Source: Bacteroidota bacterium (GTDB lineage: Bacteria > Bacteroidota > Bacteroidia > Bacteroidales > UBA4417). From it: a stretch of 17,565 nt of DNA. The notes below the pieces were generated by a model. It was not told where the DNA came from, did not search any database, and saw nothing but the letters and a program-made list of their open reading frames with translations. This document shows positions 1-7,399 of this stretch, in pieces. Where the stretch lies: contig JAIFMH010000299.1 in the NCBI GenBank assembly GCA_020048595.1, positions 1 through 17,565 on the forward strand. Direction: 5' to 3'. Both the position numbers and the translations under genes were made by a program. Positions within the stretch are counted from its first letter, which is position 1; every line of letters starts with the position of its first letter.

Positions 1-60
1 GATTAATTCAGTGAAAATTGTGAAAATGAATTAGTATAATATAGGTTTTGCCAGGTGTTT

Positions 61-108
61 TTCAATGTGCAGAATATCCGGTTAAAGCCGGGAATTTTGC
101 ACATTGAA
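61..108. other. Long near-perfect inverted repeat (hairpin) upstream of the T9SS cargo gene
   Basis: Positions 61-71 (TTCAATGTGCA) and 98-108 (TGCACATTGAA) are perfect reverse complements. The pairing continues inward through 72-81 and 88-97 with one A-A mismatch (76/93) and two G-U pairs, closing on a 6-nt loop at 82-87, so the stem is about 21 bp. No T-tract follows on either strand, so it is not a standard intrinsic terminator. It could be an mRNA 3'-end hairpin of an upstream gene outside the window, a palindromic interspersed repeat, or a regulatory site. The structure is seen directly; the role is unknown. Confidence 0.6.
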
Positions 109-185
109 TATTATAAGTAAACCTGCAGCCCAATATTCCATATAACAAATTGCTCAATATATGTAAGTGCAATCCGATATTCGTC

Positions 186-193
186 TATTTTTG
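186..193 (+). promoter_or_regulatory. Bacteroidota-type -7 promoter element for the T9SS cargo gene
   Basis: TATTTTTG matches the Bacteroidota -7 consensus TAnnTTTG and lies 21 nt before the ATG at 215. Transcription would begin near 200, leaving a leader of about 15 nt. This argues against the in-frame GTG at 167, which would lie upstream of the transcript start. No clear -33 TTG element is seen at the usual distance. Confidence 0.55.
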
Positions 194-214
194 TATTCTA
201 AATACAGATTCCCT

Positions 215-3200
215 ATGAAATTTCCGTTTTCTCTCAAAGGCAAGCTAGCCATTGTTATTTTCTCGTTTACTTTTTCAGTTCAATTGAAAGCTCAGGATTT
301 TCCAGCCACACCAGTATTAATAAATACCGGTACTTTTTTGGGTGAAACAAAAGCGCTGAGAGACCTACCTGTTATTTCGCCGGAAACATACAACAGTATG
401 GTTGCCAAAGCCAACAAAAAACTACTTAATCCAAAACTAAAAGACCGGTCGTTTCCATTTGCACCAACAGCTCTACCAGAAGGACCGGATGCTGCCTGGC
501 AGAAAACCATGGGTACCAATCAAAGTAAAAACAGAGCACCGATCCGTAATTTCGAAGGTCAGACATCGCCTTATTACCCTCCGGATTGCAACGGTTCGGT
601 TGGACCAAACCATTATTTTCAGACCGTAAATACCTCCTACGCTATATATAATAAAGCAGGCACAAAGTTAGCCGGACCAACCGATCTAAACCTTATATTC
701 GGGAGTGTAACCGGGGCGTCCTGCAACGACGGTGATCCGATCATCCTTTATGATGACCAGGCTGACAGATGGCTTTTTGTAGAGTTCTCGCTATGCGGAA
801 CAAATGAATACATGCTTATTGCAGTTTCGTCGTCCCCTGATCCTTCAGGTACATATTATGCATATTCATTCGATGTGGCCGACACACCGGATTACGAAAA
901 AATGAGCGTATGGCGCGATGGATATTATATGGCAACCAATACTGACCCAGGAACAGATATCTATGTATTTGAGCGTGAGGCAATGATAGCCGGATCGCAA
1001 TCGCCTAAAATGGTTGCTTTTGACAATCCGAACAGGCCAACTTCTATTGATGGTTTTATGTGCATACCGCCTATTGACAATGATGGAACATTTGCTCCTG
1101 CCGGATCACCGGGCTTATTTATTGCCATGAACGACGATGCTATTGCAGGTGGCAGCGATCAGCTCTGGATTTATGAATTAAGTGTCAATTGGGCCACTCC
1201 TGCATCTTCTACTTTTGCACGCACACAGCAGATCAATGTTACTGCTTTCGACAGTAACTTTGGGAACGACTGGACCAATATTAAACAACCAGGCACATCA
1301 CAGGAGTTGGATGCTATTCCGCAGGTGATAATGAATGTACCTCAGTACAGGAATTTCGGCACGTATCAAACTATTGTCTGCTGCCATACCGTTGACGTAG
1401 ATAAAACTGACCATGCAGGAATCCGCTGGTACGAATTACGTAAAACAACAGGTGCCTGGAGTGTACGTCAGCAAGGCACTTATGCTCCCGACGAGCATTC
1501 AAGGTGGATGGGAAGTATCATGTTAAATGCTACCGGAAAAATAGGCCTGGGATATTCCATTTCGAGTTCAACTGAATACCCGGGTATCCGTTATTGCGGA
1601 CAGTCGGCCAACGCTTATGCCAGTGCAAATAACACCCTGGATGTTACAGAAGAAATAATTCATACAGGATCATTTTCACAATCAGGCGCAGAACGCTGGG
1701 GCGATTATTCCTTGCTCTCAGTTGACCCATCAGATAATGAAACATTCTGGTTTACCACACAATATGTTGGTAGCGGAGATGCCCGCAAAACAAAAATTGC
1801 CAGCTTTAAAGTATTGGCGAATCCAACCGTTGTTACACAGGTGGCATCATTAATTACTTCAACAACTGCTACATTAAATGGTACTGTAAATCCAAATGGC
1901 CTGGCAACCAATTATTATTTCAAATGGGGAACAACTACCGCATATGGCAATGTTACGGCAACCGTTTCAGCAGGTTCAGGATCAGCAGATATAGCAGTTT
2001 TGGCCGGAATCACCGGACTTATACCCGGGACAACCTATCATTTTAGCCTGGTTGCTACTAATGGAGATGGGTCAACAAGTGGCAATGACCTTACTTTTAT
2101 TCCCGGCCAGGCTGAAGTATCTACCTCCGCAATTACAGGCATTACAGCTACAACGGCAACCGGCGGAGGAACTGTTACAGCCGACGGAGGCAGCACTGTT
2201 ACACGTGGAGTATGCTGGAGTATGGCTGCCAACCCTACAGTTCTCAACTCACTAACCACCAACAGCACAGGAATGGGTCCTTTTACAAGTTCAATCACCG
2301 GACTTATACCGGCTACACTCTACCATGTGCGGGCTTATGCCACCAATGCAGCCGGCACGTCATACGGAAATGACGTAAGCTTTACTACAGCAGGCATTAC
2401 TGTTCCTGTAGCCACATCAGCTTCAGCAACGGGCTCAACAAATTTTACGGCAAACTGGAATGCTGTTGAAGGCGCTGCATCATACCATCTCGATGTATCT
2501 GCATACCCTACCTTTAGTATCGGAGGCGGAACATCAACCCTTACCGAAGGATTCAGCGGTGGCATAACGGCTCCGGCGAACTGGTCTTTCAACTCTATAA
2601 CTACATATTCCACAGCAGGAAATTATGGAGCAGATCTACCTTCCCTTAAAATGGATGCAAGCGGCGATGCGGTTGAAACACCTGAACTTGCTTCGGCAGC
2701 TGTACAGTTAAGCTTCTGGTATAAAGGACAAACCACCAATGCTTTGAGTGTTTTAAAAGTAGAAGGGTACAACGGAAATTCATGGGCAACTATTGAAAGT
2801 ATCTCCTCCTTGGCAACAACAGGTACTACCATAACATACACTTCATCATCATCTCCTGCGTTACCTGCCGACATTGTAAAATTTAGGTTTACCTATACAA
2901 AAAGTGCTGGGAACTTAGCATTTGACGATGTCAATATAATTTCAGGAGGATCCGTATCTTCATTTATAGCTGGTTATGATAACCTTCCGGTAAACGCAAC
3001 ATCACAGCCTGTAACCGGCCTTGCTGCTTCAACACCTTATTATTACAGGGTTAGGGCAACCAGCGGGAGCATAACAACTGAAAATTCAAATGTGATTAGC
3101 GTGATAACAGCAGGAGGAACTACTCCAACATTATTCGTTACTCCTTCGACCTTAAATGGTTTTACCTATGTTTCCGGAAGTGGCCCATCGACATCAAAAA

Positions 3201-4960
3201 CATACAGCCTTAGTGGAAGTTTACTTACCGGTGCGCCGGGTAATATTACTGTAAGCGGAAGCACAAATTATGAGATTTCAACTGACGACATCACATTCAA
3301 CGGAAGTGCAGAAGTCGCTTACGCTACAGCAACCCTTGCCAGTACTCCTTTATATATCAGGCTGAAAGAAGGCCTGAGTATAGGAAACTACAACAACGAA
3401 ATTATCACCAATACTGGTGGTGATGCTCCTGCAGTGAATGTTATATGTAACGGAAATGTAACATCAACTCAAATACCATTGATTTCTGCAGGAACGCTCG
3501 CTCTCTTTGGTGATCAAACTATTAATACGGTATCATCAGAGCAGACCTATTCCGTTTCTGCGAGCGGACTAATTTCTGATATAACTATAACACCACCTGC
3601 AGGTTTCGAAATCTCACTGAGCCCCGGAACCGGCTTTATTTCAAATCCCGGCACATTAACTTTAGCACAAGCAGGAGGCGTTGTAAACTCAACAATGATC
3701 TATGTGCGTTTTACGCCGCTATCAGTTCAGGAGTATAGTGGAAGTATTTCCCATACAAGTGAAGGCGCTGATGTACAGAATGTAGAAGTAAGCGGAACGG
3801 GAACCGGATATACAACACCACAGGTTGTAATCAGCCAGGTATATGGTGGCGGTGGAAACTCCGGAGCAATATTCACCAATGATTTCATTGAAATTTTTAA
3901 CCGTGGCACATCAGAGGTGAATATAGGAGGATGGTCGGTTCAGTATGCTTCAGCTACCGGATCAAGCTGGTCAATAACCGGCTTGCCAAATATCACTTTA
4001 TCGCCAGGCCAGTATTGCCTTATACAGGAAGCAGCCGGAACCGGAGGCACAACAGCACTCCCTACACCGGATGTAACCGGCACGCTGGCTATGTCAGGAA
4101 CTAACGGGAAAGTTGCTCTTGTAAATAGTACAACTGCGCTAATTGGTACATGCCCGACGGAAACCGGTATTATTGATTTAGTTGGTTATGGCAGTACCGC
4201 CAGTTGTTCCGAAGGCTCCGCCCCTACTCCTTCAACAAGCAATACCACTGCGGTAATCCGCGAATTAAACGGATGTACCGATACTGATCAGAATTCCATG
4301 GATTTTGCACTTGGAACGCCTATACCACGGAACACTGCTACCGGATTGAATGTATGTGCACCAGCAATACCAATCCTTTCAGTATCTCCGGCTTCATTAT
4401 CAGGGTTTACTTACCTGCAAGGCAGTGGCCCATCGGCATCACAAAGTTATACTCTCAGTGGAACCAATCTTTCTGGCGCACCAGGAACCATTACCGTTAC
4501 CGGCAGTACAAATTATGAAGTTTCTGATGATAACAGCATCTTCAGCGGAAGTGTAAGCATTCCATTCGAAACAGCTTCACTTGTAAGCACTCCTATTTAT
4601 GTTATGCTGAAAAACGGGCTAAGTGAAGGATTGTATAACAATGAAGTTATAACCAATACAGGTGGTGGTGCTACTGCTGTAGATGTAACCACCAGCGGCA
4701 ATGTAACTGCCTTACATACAGGGATTGAACCTGCTGAAAATGCACGGGCAGCAGCTTATAGTTTCAATAAAACTATTTTTGTGAACCTGAATGACAACGC
4801 CAAAGGCAATATACATATTTACACAGCCGAAGGTAAGCTTATCCATTCATTAACAGCTGCTCAGGGGCTCAACAGTATTGGCATCAATGTACCCGGCATT
4901 TATATTGTAAAGATTTCAACCACTAAAACCAACCTTGTTAAAAAAGTATGGGTTAAATAA
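215..4960 (+). CDS. Giant secreted multidomain protein with lamin-tail domain and T9SS type A sorting tail
   Basis: A 1581-residue cell-surface or secreted protein of unknown function. The ATG at 215 gives a typical signal peptide (basic FSLKGK, hydrophobic core, cut after about LKAQ, residue 27). Residues about 110-530 form a beta-rich, probably propeller-like head (motifs CNDGDPIILYD and RWGDYS) without recognisable catalytic residues. Then follow fibronectin III-like modules at about 537-628 and 632-726. A third module at about 730-966 is interrupted by a jelly-roll-like insert. Related beta-sandwich modules lie at 970-1083, 1087-1199 and 1385-1498, and a lamin-tail domain at about 1204-1376 (VVISQVYGGGGNSG). 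The last 75 or so residues (IHIYTAEGKLI, GIYIVKIS, ending VKKVWVK) are a T9SS type A sorting domain. Export would be by Sec and then T9SS. It has its own promoter and terminator, so it is probably monocistronic. The head resembles extracellular proteins of unknown role; an adhesive or polymer-binding job is inference only. Confidence 0.9.
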   Translation: MKFPFSLKGKLAIVIFSFTFSVQLKAQDFPATPVLINTGTFLGETKALRDLPVISPETYNSMVAKANKKLLNPKLKDRSFPFAPTALPEGPDAAWQKTMGTNQSKNRAPIRNFEGQTSPYYPPDCNGSVGPNHYFQTVNTSYAIYNKAGTKLAGPTDLNLIFGSVTGASCNDGDPIILYDDQADRWLFVEFSLCGTNEYMLIAVSSSPDPSGTYYAYSFDVADTPDYEKMSVWRDGYYMATNTDPGTDIYVFEREAMIAGSQSPKMVAFDNPNRPTSIDGFMCIPPIDNDGTFAPAGSPGLFIAMNDDAIAGGSDQLWIYELSVNWATPASSTFARTQQINVTAFDSNFGNDWTNIKQPGTSQELDAIPQVIMNVPQYRNFGTYQTIVCCHTVDVDKTDHAGIRWYELRKTTGAWSVRQQGTYAPDEHSRWMGSIMLNATGKIGLGYSISSSTEYPGIRYCGQSANAYASANNTLDVTEEIIHTGSFSQSGAERWGDYSLLSVDPSDNETFWFTTQYVGSGDARKTKIASFKVLANPTVVTQVASLITSTTATLNGTVNPNGLATNYYFKWGTTTAYGNVTATVSAGSGSADIAVLAGITGLIPGTTYHFSLVATNGDGSTSGNDLTFIPGQAEVSTSAITGITATTATGGGTVTADGGSTVTRGVCWSMAANPTVLNSLTTNSTGMGPFTSSITGLIPATLYHVRAYATNAAGTSYGNDVSFTTAGITVPVATSASATGSTNFTANWNAVEGAASYHLDVSAYPTFSIGGGTSTLTEGFSGGITAPANWSFNSITTYSTAGNYGADLPSLKMDASGDAVETPELASAAVQLSFWYKGQTTNALSVLKVEGYNGNSWATIESISSLATTGTTITYTSSSSPALPADIVKFRFTYTKSAGNLAFDDVNIISGGSVSSFIAGYDNLPVNATSQPVTGLAASTPYYYRVRATSGSITTENSNVISVITAGGTTPTLFVTPSTLNGFTYVSGSGPSTSKTYSLSGSLLTGAPGNITVSGSTNYEISTDDITFNGSAEVAYATATLASTPLYIRLKEGLSIGNYNNEIITNTGGDAPAVNVICNGNVTSTQIPLISAGTLALFGDQTINTVSSEQTYSVSASGLISDITITPPAGFEISLSPGTGFISNPGTLTLAQAGGVVNSTMIYVRFTPLSVQEYSGSISHTSEGADVQNVEVSGTGTGYTTPQVVISQVYGGGGNSGAIFTNDFIEIFNRGTSEVNIGGWSVQYASATGSSWSITGLPNITLSPGQYCLIQEAAGTGGTTALPTPDVTGTLAMSGTNGKVALVNSTTALIGTCPTETGIIDLVGYGSTASCSEGSAPTPSTSNTTAVIRELNGCTDTDQNSMDFALGTPIPRNTATGLNVCAPAIPILSVSPASLSGFTYLQGSGPSASQSYTLSGTNLSGAPGTITVTGSTNYEVSDDNSIFSGSVSIPFETASLVSTPIYVMLKNGLSEGLYNNEVITNTGGGATAVDVTTSGNVTALHTGIEPAENARAAAYSFNKTIFVNLNDNAKGNIHIYTAEGKLIHSLTAAQGLNSIGINVPGIYIVKISTTKTNLVKKVWVK
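3122..3463 (+). repeat. Intragenic repeat module, copy 1 (about 114 aa)
   Basis: This encodes residues 970-1083 of the cargo protein. It shares with copy 2 at 4367-4708 a run of identical blocks: GFTY, GSGPS, YSLSG/YTLSG, GAPG, GSTNYE, TPLYI/TPIYV, GLS, YNNE and ITNTGG. The two copies have equal length, which indicates domain duplication. Each looks like an all-beta sandwich module commonly found beside lamin-tail domains in Bacteroidota surface proteins. Confidence 0.85.
4367..4708 (+). repeat. Intragenic repeat module, copy 2 (about 114 aa)
   Basis: This encodes residues 1385-1498, homologous over its whole length to 3122-3463. The two copies flank a more divergent module of the same kind (residues 1087-1199) and the lamin-tail domain. 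Copy 2 sits immediately before the T9SS sorting tail. Confidence 0.85.
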
Positions 4961-5000
4961 TTCAGGAATAATTAATAGGTTATTTTTAAAGTACAGAAAG

Positions 5001-5028
5001 ACCTTTTCGCTGCAGCGGGAAGGTTTTT
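5001..5028 (+). terminator. Rho-independent terminator of the T9SS cargo gene
   Basis: A 10-bp stem (5001-5010 with 5015-5024, two G-U pairs) closes on the loop TGCA and runs into TTTTT at 5024-5028. It lies 41 nt beyond the TAA stop of the cargo gene. Confidence 0.75.
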
Positions 5029-5086
5029 CCGTTTAATTATGTTATGAGAATAAAGATAATCCCGAATTCCAGATAATGATAATCGA

Positions 5087-5118
5087 AAAAGCCTTCCCCG
5101 TTTCCGGAGAAGGCTTTT
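5087..5118 (-). terminator. Rho-independent terminator of lysS (probably bidirectional)
   Basis: The arms AAAAGCCTTC (5087-5096) and GAAGGCTTTT (5109-5118) are perfect reverse complements. Three further pairs can form inside around a TTTC loop. Read on the minus strand it lies 21 nt past the lysS stop and ends in a run of five T. Read on the plus strand it also ends in TTTT, so it may back up the terminator at 5001-5028. Confidence 0.75.
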
Positions 5119-5138
5119 CCTGACAATCAAACTTTTAT

Positions 5139-6869
5139 TTATTTCCCGCACCACGCACTCACCTCTTCGAGGCGCAGCGATGGAATTTCGAGTTTCAGTT
5201 TTTTACGTAATCCGCTTAATTCGTGAAGTAATTTGTTTGGATTGGATTCAGCCAGATCCGATGGCAGTTTAATACCGGCTTTGCGCAATACAGGAACCCA
5301 TTCGGCAGGAATTCCGAGTGCAACAAATTCTTCATCAGTGGCTCCAACAACGGCGCTTGCTTTTTCAGGACGCATCTGCGGGAAGAAAAGCACATCCTGA
5401 ATCGATTGCTGGTTGGTCATGATCATGGTTAAACGATCTATTCCAATCCCTAAGCCAGCAGTTGGTGGCATTCCATATTCAAGCGAGCGGAGGAAGTCTT
5501 CGTCGAGAACCATGGATTCATCGTCACCACGTTTGCCCAGTTCGAGCTGCTCTTCGAAACGTGCACGCTGATCAATAGGATCATTCAGCTCGCTGAAAGC
5601 ATTGCAGAGTTCTTTACCGTTACAGATGGCTTCAAAACGCTCAACCAGTCCGGGTTTGCTGCGGTGCTTTTTAGCGAGCGGCGACATTTCGACAGGATAA
5701 TCGGTAATAAACGTGGGCTGTATAAGTTTGGCTTCGGCAGTTTCGCCAAATAATTCATCGATAAGCTTGCCTTTGCCCATACTTTCAGTGGTTTCGATAT
5801 TAAACTTTTTGCAGGTAGCGCGAAGTTCTTCCTCATTCATTTCTGAAATATCAATACCGGTAAAATGCTGAACTGCTTCAAACATAGTAAAGCGTTTCCA
5901 GGGGCGTTTGAAATCTATTTCATTATTACCAACCTGTACTTTTGTTTTTCCATGCAGGTCAAGGGCAATACGTTCAACCATTTCTTCTACAGCATCCATC
6001 ATCCATTCGTAGTCTTTGTAGGCTACATAAAGCTCCATTTGTGTAAACTCAGGATTATGGAAACGGTCCATACCTTCGTTACGGAAGTCTTTCGAAAATT
6101 CGAAAACGCCGTCGTATCCGCCAACTATTAATCGTTTCAGGTAAAGTTCGTTGGCAATACGCATGTACAGTGTCATGTCGAGGCTGTTGTGATGCGTTGT
6201 AAACGGGCGTGCTGCAGCTCCGCCATATAATGGTTGCAGGATTGGTGTTTCAACTTCGAGGTAGCCTTTGCTGCTCAGAAAGTTTCGCATGGTATTCACC
6301 AGTCGCGTGCGTTTTACAAATACTTCACGAACTTCAGGATTTACGATCAGGTCGACATAACGTTGACGATACCGGACTTCAGGATCACTGAATGCGTCAA
6401 AAACCTGCTCATCTTTTTCTTTTACAACAGGCAGTACACGCAGCGATTTACTGAGTAGTTTCAACGATTTCACATGGATTGATATCTCACCCATCTGAGT
6501 AATAAAAACGTAACCGCTAACTCCGATAATATCACCGATATCCATCAGGCGTTTAAAAGCTGTGTTGTAGAGTGTTTTATCCTCGCCTTCGCAAATCTCG
6601 TCACGTTTGATGTACAACTGTATCCGACCGGTGCTGTCCTGCAGATCAACAAAGGAAGCAGCGCCCATAATACGGCGGGTCATAATGCGGCCGGCAATGG
6701 TCACATCCTGAAATGCATGATGGTTTTCGCTGTTATAATCAGTAAGTATTGCCTGGGCTGTAACATTTACGGGGAAACTCTCGGCTGGGTAAGGGTTTAT
6801 TCCAAGTGCGTTAAGTTCGGTTAATGAATTACGTCTGATTTGTTCCTGTTCGCTTAATTCAAGATTCAT
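5139..6869 (-). CDS. lysS: Lysyl-tRNA synthetase, class II
   Basis: Charges tRNA-Lys with lysine using ATP, in the cytoplasm. The 576-residue product has an N-terminal OB-fold anticodon-binding domain (about 55-145). The class II catalytic core follows: motif 1 with RYRQRYVDLI (about 166-175) and the following helix, motif 2 (FRNEG 262-266 through HNPEFT 271-276), and motif 3 (GLGIGIDRL 472-480). NELYLKRL and the region around 420-430 (ELCNAFSELNDP) are typical of LysRS. After the usual end of the fold (FFPQMRPEK) there is an extra tail of about 73 residues, as in Bacteroidota LysRS. The ATG at 6869 was chosen because the protein then starts with a normal LysRS N terminus and a -7 promoter lies just upstream. 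The longer open frame to 7079 runs back through repeat DNA and is rejected. It appears to be transcribed alone. Confidence 0.97.
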   Translation of the reverse strand: MNLELSEQEQIRRNSLTELNALGINPYPAESFPVNVTAQAILTDYNSENHHAFQDVTIAGRIMTRRIMGAASFVDLQDSTGRIQLYIKRDEICEGEDKTLYNTAFKRLMDIGDIIGVSGYVFITQMGEISIHVKSLKLLSKSLRVLPVVKEKDEQVFDAFSDPEVRYRQRYVDLIVNPEVREVFVKRTRLVNTMRNFLSSKGYLEVETPILQPLYGGAAARPFTTHHNSLDMTLYMRIANELYLKRLIVGGYDGVFEFSKDFRNEGMDRFHNPEFTQMELYVAYKDYEWMMDAVEEMVERIALDLHGKTKVQVGNNEIDFKRPWKRFTMFEAVQHFTGIDISEMNEEELRATCKKFNIETTESMGKGKLIDELFGETAEAKLIQPTFITDYPVEMSPLAKKHRSKPGLVERFEAICNGKELCNAFSELNDPIDQRARFEEQLELGKRGDDESMVLDEDFLRSLEYGMPPTAGLGIGIDRLTMIMTNQQSIQDVLFFPQMRPEKASAVVGATDEEFVALGIPAEWVPVLRKAGIKLPSDLAESNPNKLLHELSGLRKKLKLEIPSLRLEEVSAWCGK

Positions 6870-6884
6870 TTTTGAAATTTTTTG

Positions 6885-6892
6885 CAAAGATA
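6885..6892 (-). promoter_or_regulatory. Bacteroidota-type -7 promoter element for lysS
   Basis: On the minus strand the site reads TATCTTTG, a match to TAnnTTTG, 15 nt before the lysS ATG. The predicted leader is only about 10 nt. No convincing -33 element is visible. The site supports the ATG at 6869 over any upstream start. Confidence 0.6.
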
Positions 6893-7042
6893 GGAAATAG
6901 AAGTGAGATAGAAATTGGTGGGTGAAAGTCGCAGAAAGGGCAGATATCCGATAATTCCCTAAGCATGGAAGCAATAAACCAAGGAGGCACGGATAGCACA
7001 GCGAAACACGGAGAAAAAGAATTTGCCTTATTCGATTAAAAA

Positions 7043-7297
7043 AGAAAACCACTAAGGCACAAAGGGCACTAAGAAACACTAAGAAAAAACTCCGTGAACC
7101 TCTGTTTAATCTGTGTCTTCCTGGTAAAAGAAAACCACTAAGGCACTAAGGGCACGAAGAAACACTAAGAAAAAACTCTGTGAACCTCTGTTTAATCTGT
7201 GCCTCCGTGGTAAAAGAAAACCATTAAGGCACTTAAGGTCACTTAGAAACACTTAGAAAAAACTCCGTGAACCTCAGTAAATCTATGCCTCCGCAAA
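7043..7297. repeat. Three tandem 86-bp repeat units in the M4 protease-lysS intergenic region
   Basis: Units begin at 7043, 7129 and 7215, so the period is exactly 86 bp twice. Each starts AGAAAACCA(C/T)TAAGGCAC; the third unit is more diverged and loses its last few bases. By eye, units 1 and 2 differ at about six positions. Each unit has a first half built on CACTAAG-like words and a second half like CTCTGTGAACCTCTG and GCCTCCGTGG. The ends of a unit are imperfect inverted repeats (7134-7146 against 7199-7211, 11 of 13 positions pair), so one unit can fold as a hairpin. A decayed relative lies at about 6975-7017. The style resembles non-coding interspersed repeats seen in many environmental Bacteroidota genomes. 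No spacer sequences separate the units. Confidence 0.9.
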
Positions 7298-7331
7298 AAA
7301 ACAGAGGCTCTTCAATAATGAAAAGCCCCCG
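7294..7331 (-). terminator. Probable terminator of the M4 protease gene
   Basis: GGCTCTTC (7306-7313) pairs with GAAAAGCC (7320-7327) with one mismatch around the loop AATAAT. On the minus strand the stem is followed by TCTG and then seven T (complement of the A-run 7295-7301). It lies about 70 nt beyond the protease stop codon. On the plus strand a GTTTTT follows, so it could work both ways. Confidence 0.6.
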
Positions 7332-7399
7332 TTTTTAATTGTAATTGAATAATATAACATGATCCAGAGATTTCTCTCCGTTTATTCAACCTTTCAAAA

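Noticed and set aside
167..214. GTG start adding 16 residues to the T9SS cargo protein
   Set aside because: It would bury the signal peptide, and the GTG lies upstream of the predicted transcription start.
6870..7079. Open frame extending LysS by 70 residues at its N terminus
   Set aside because: It runs through the intergenic repeat-like DNA, passes upstream of the predicted -7 element and has no LysRS homology. The ATG at 6869 gives the normal N terminus.
7043..7297. CRISPR array
   Set aside because: The 86-bp units are contiguous with no unique spacers, the unit is too long, and no cas genes are present.
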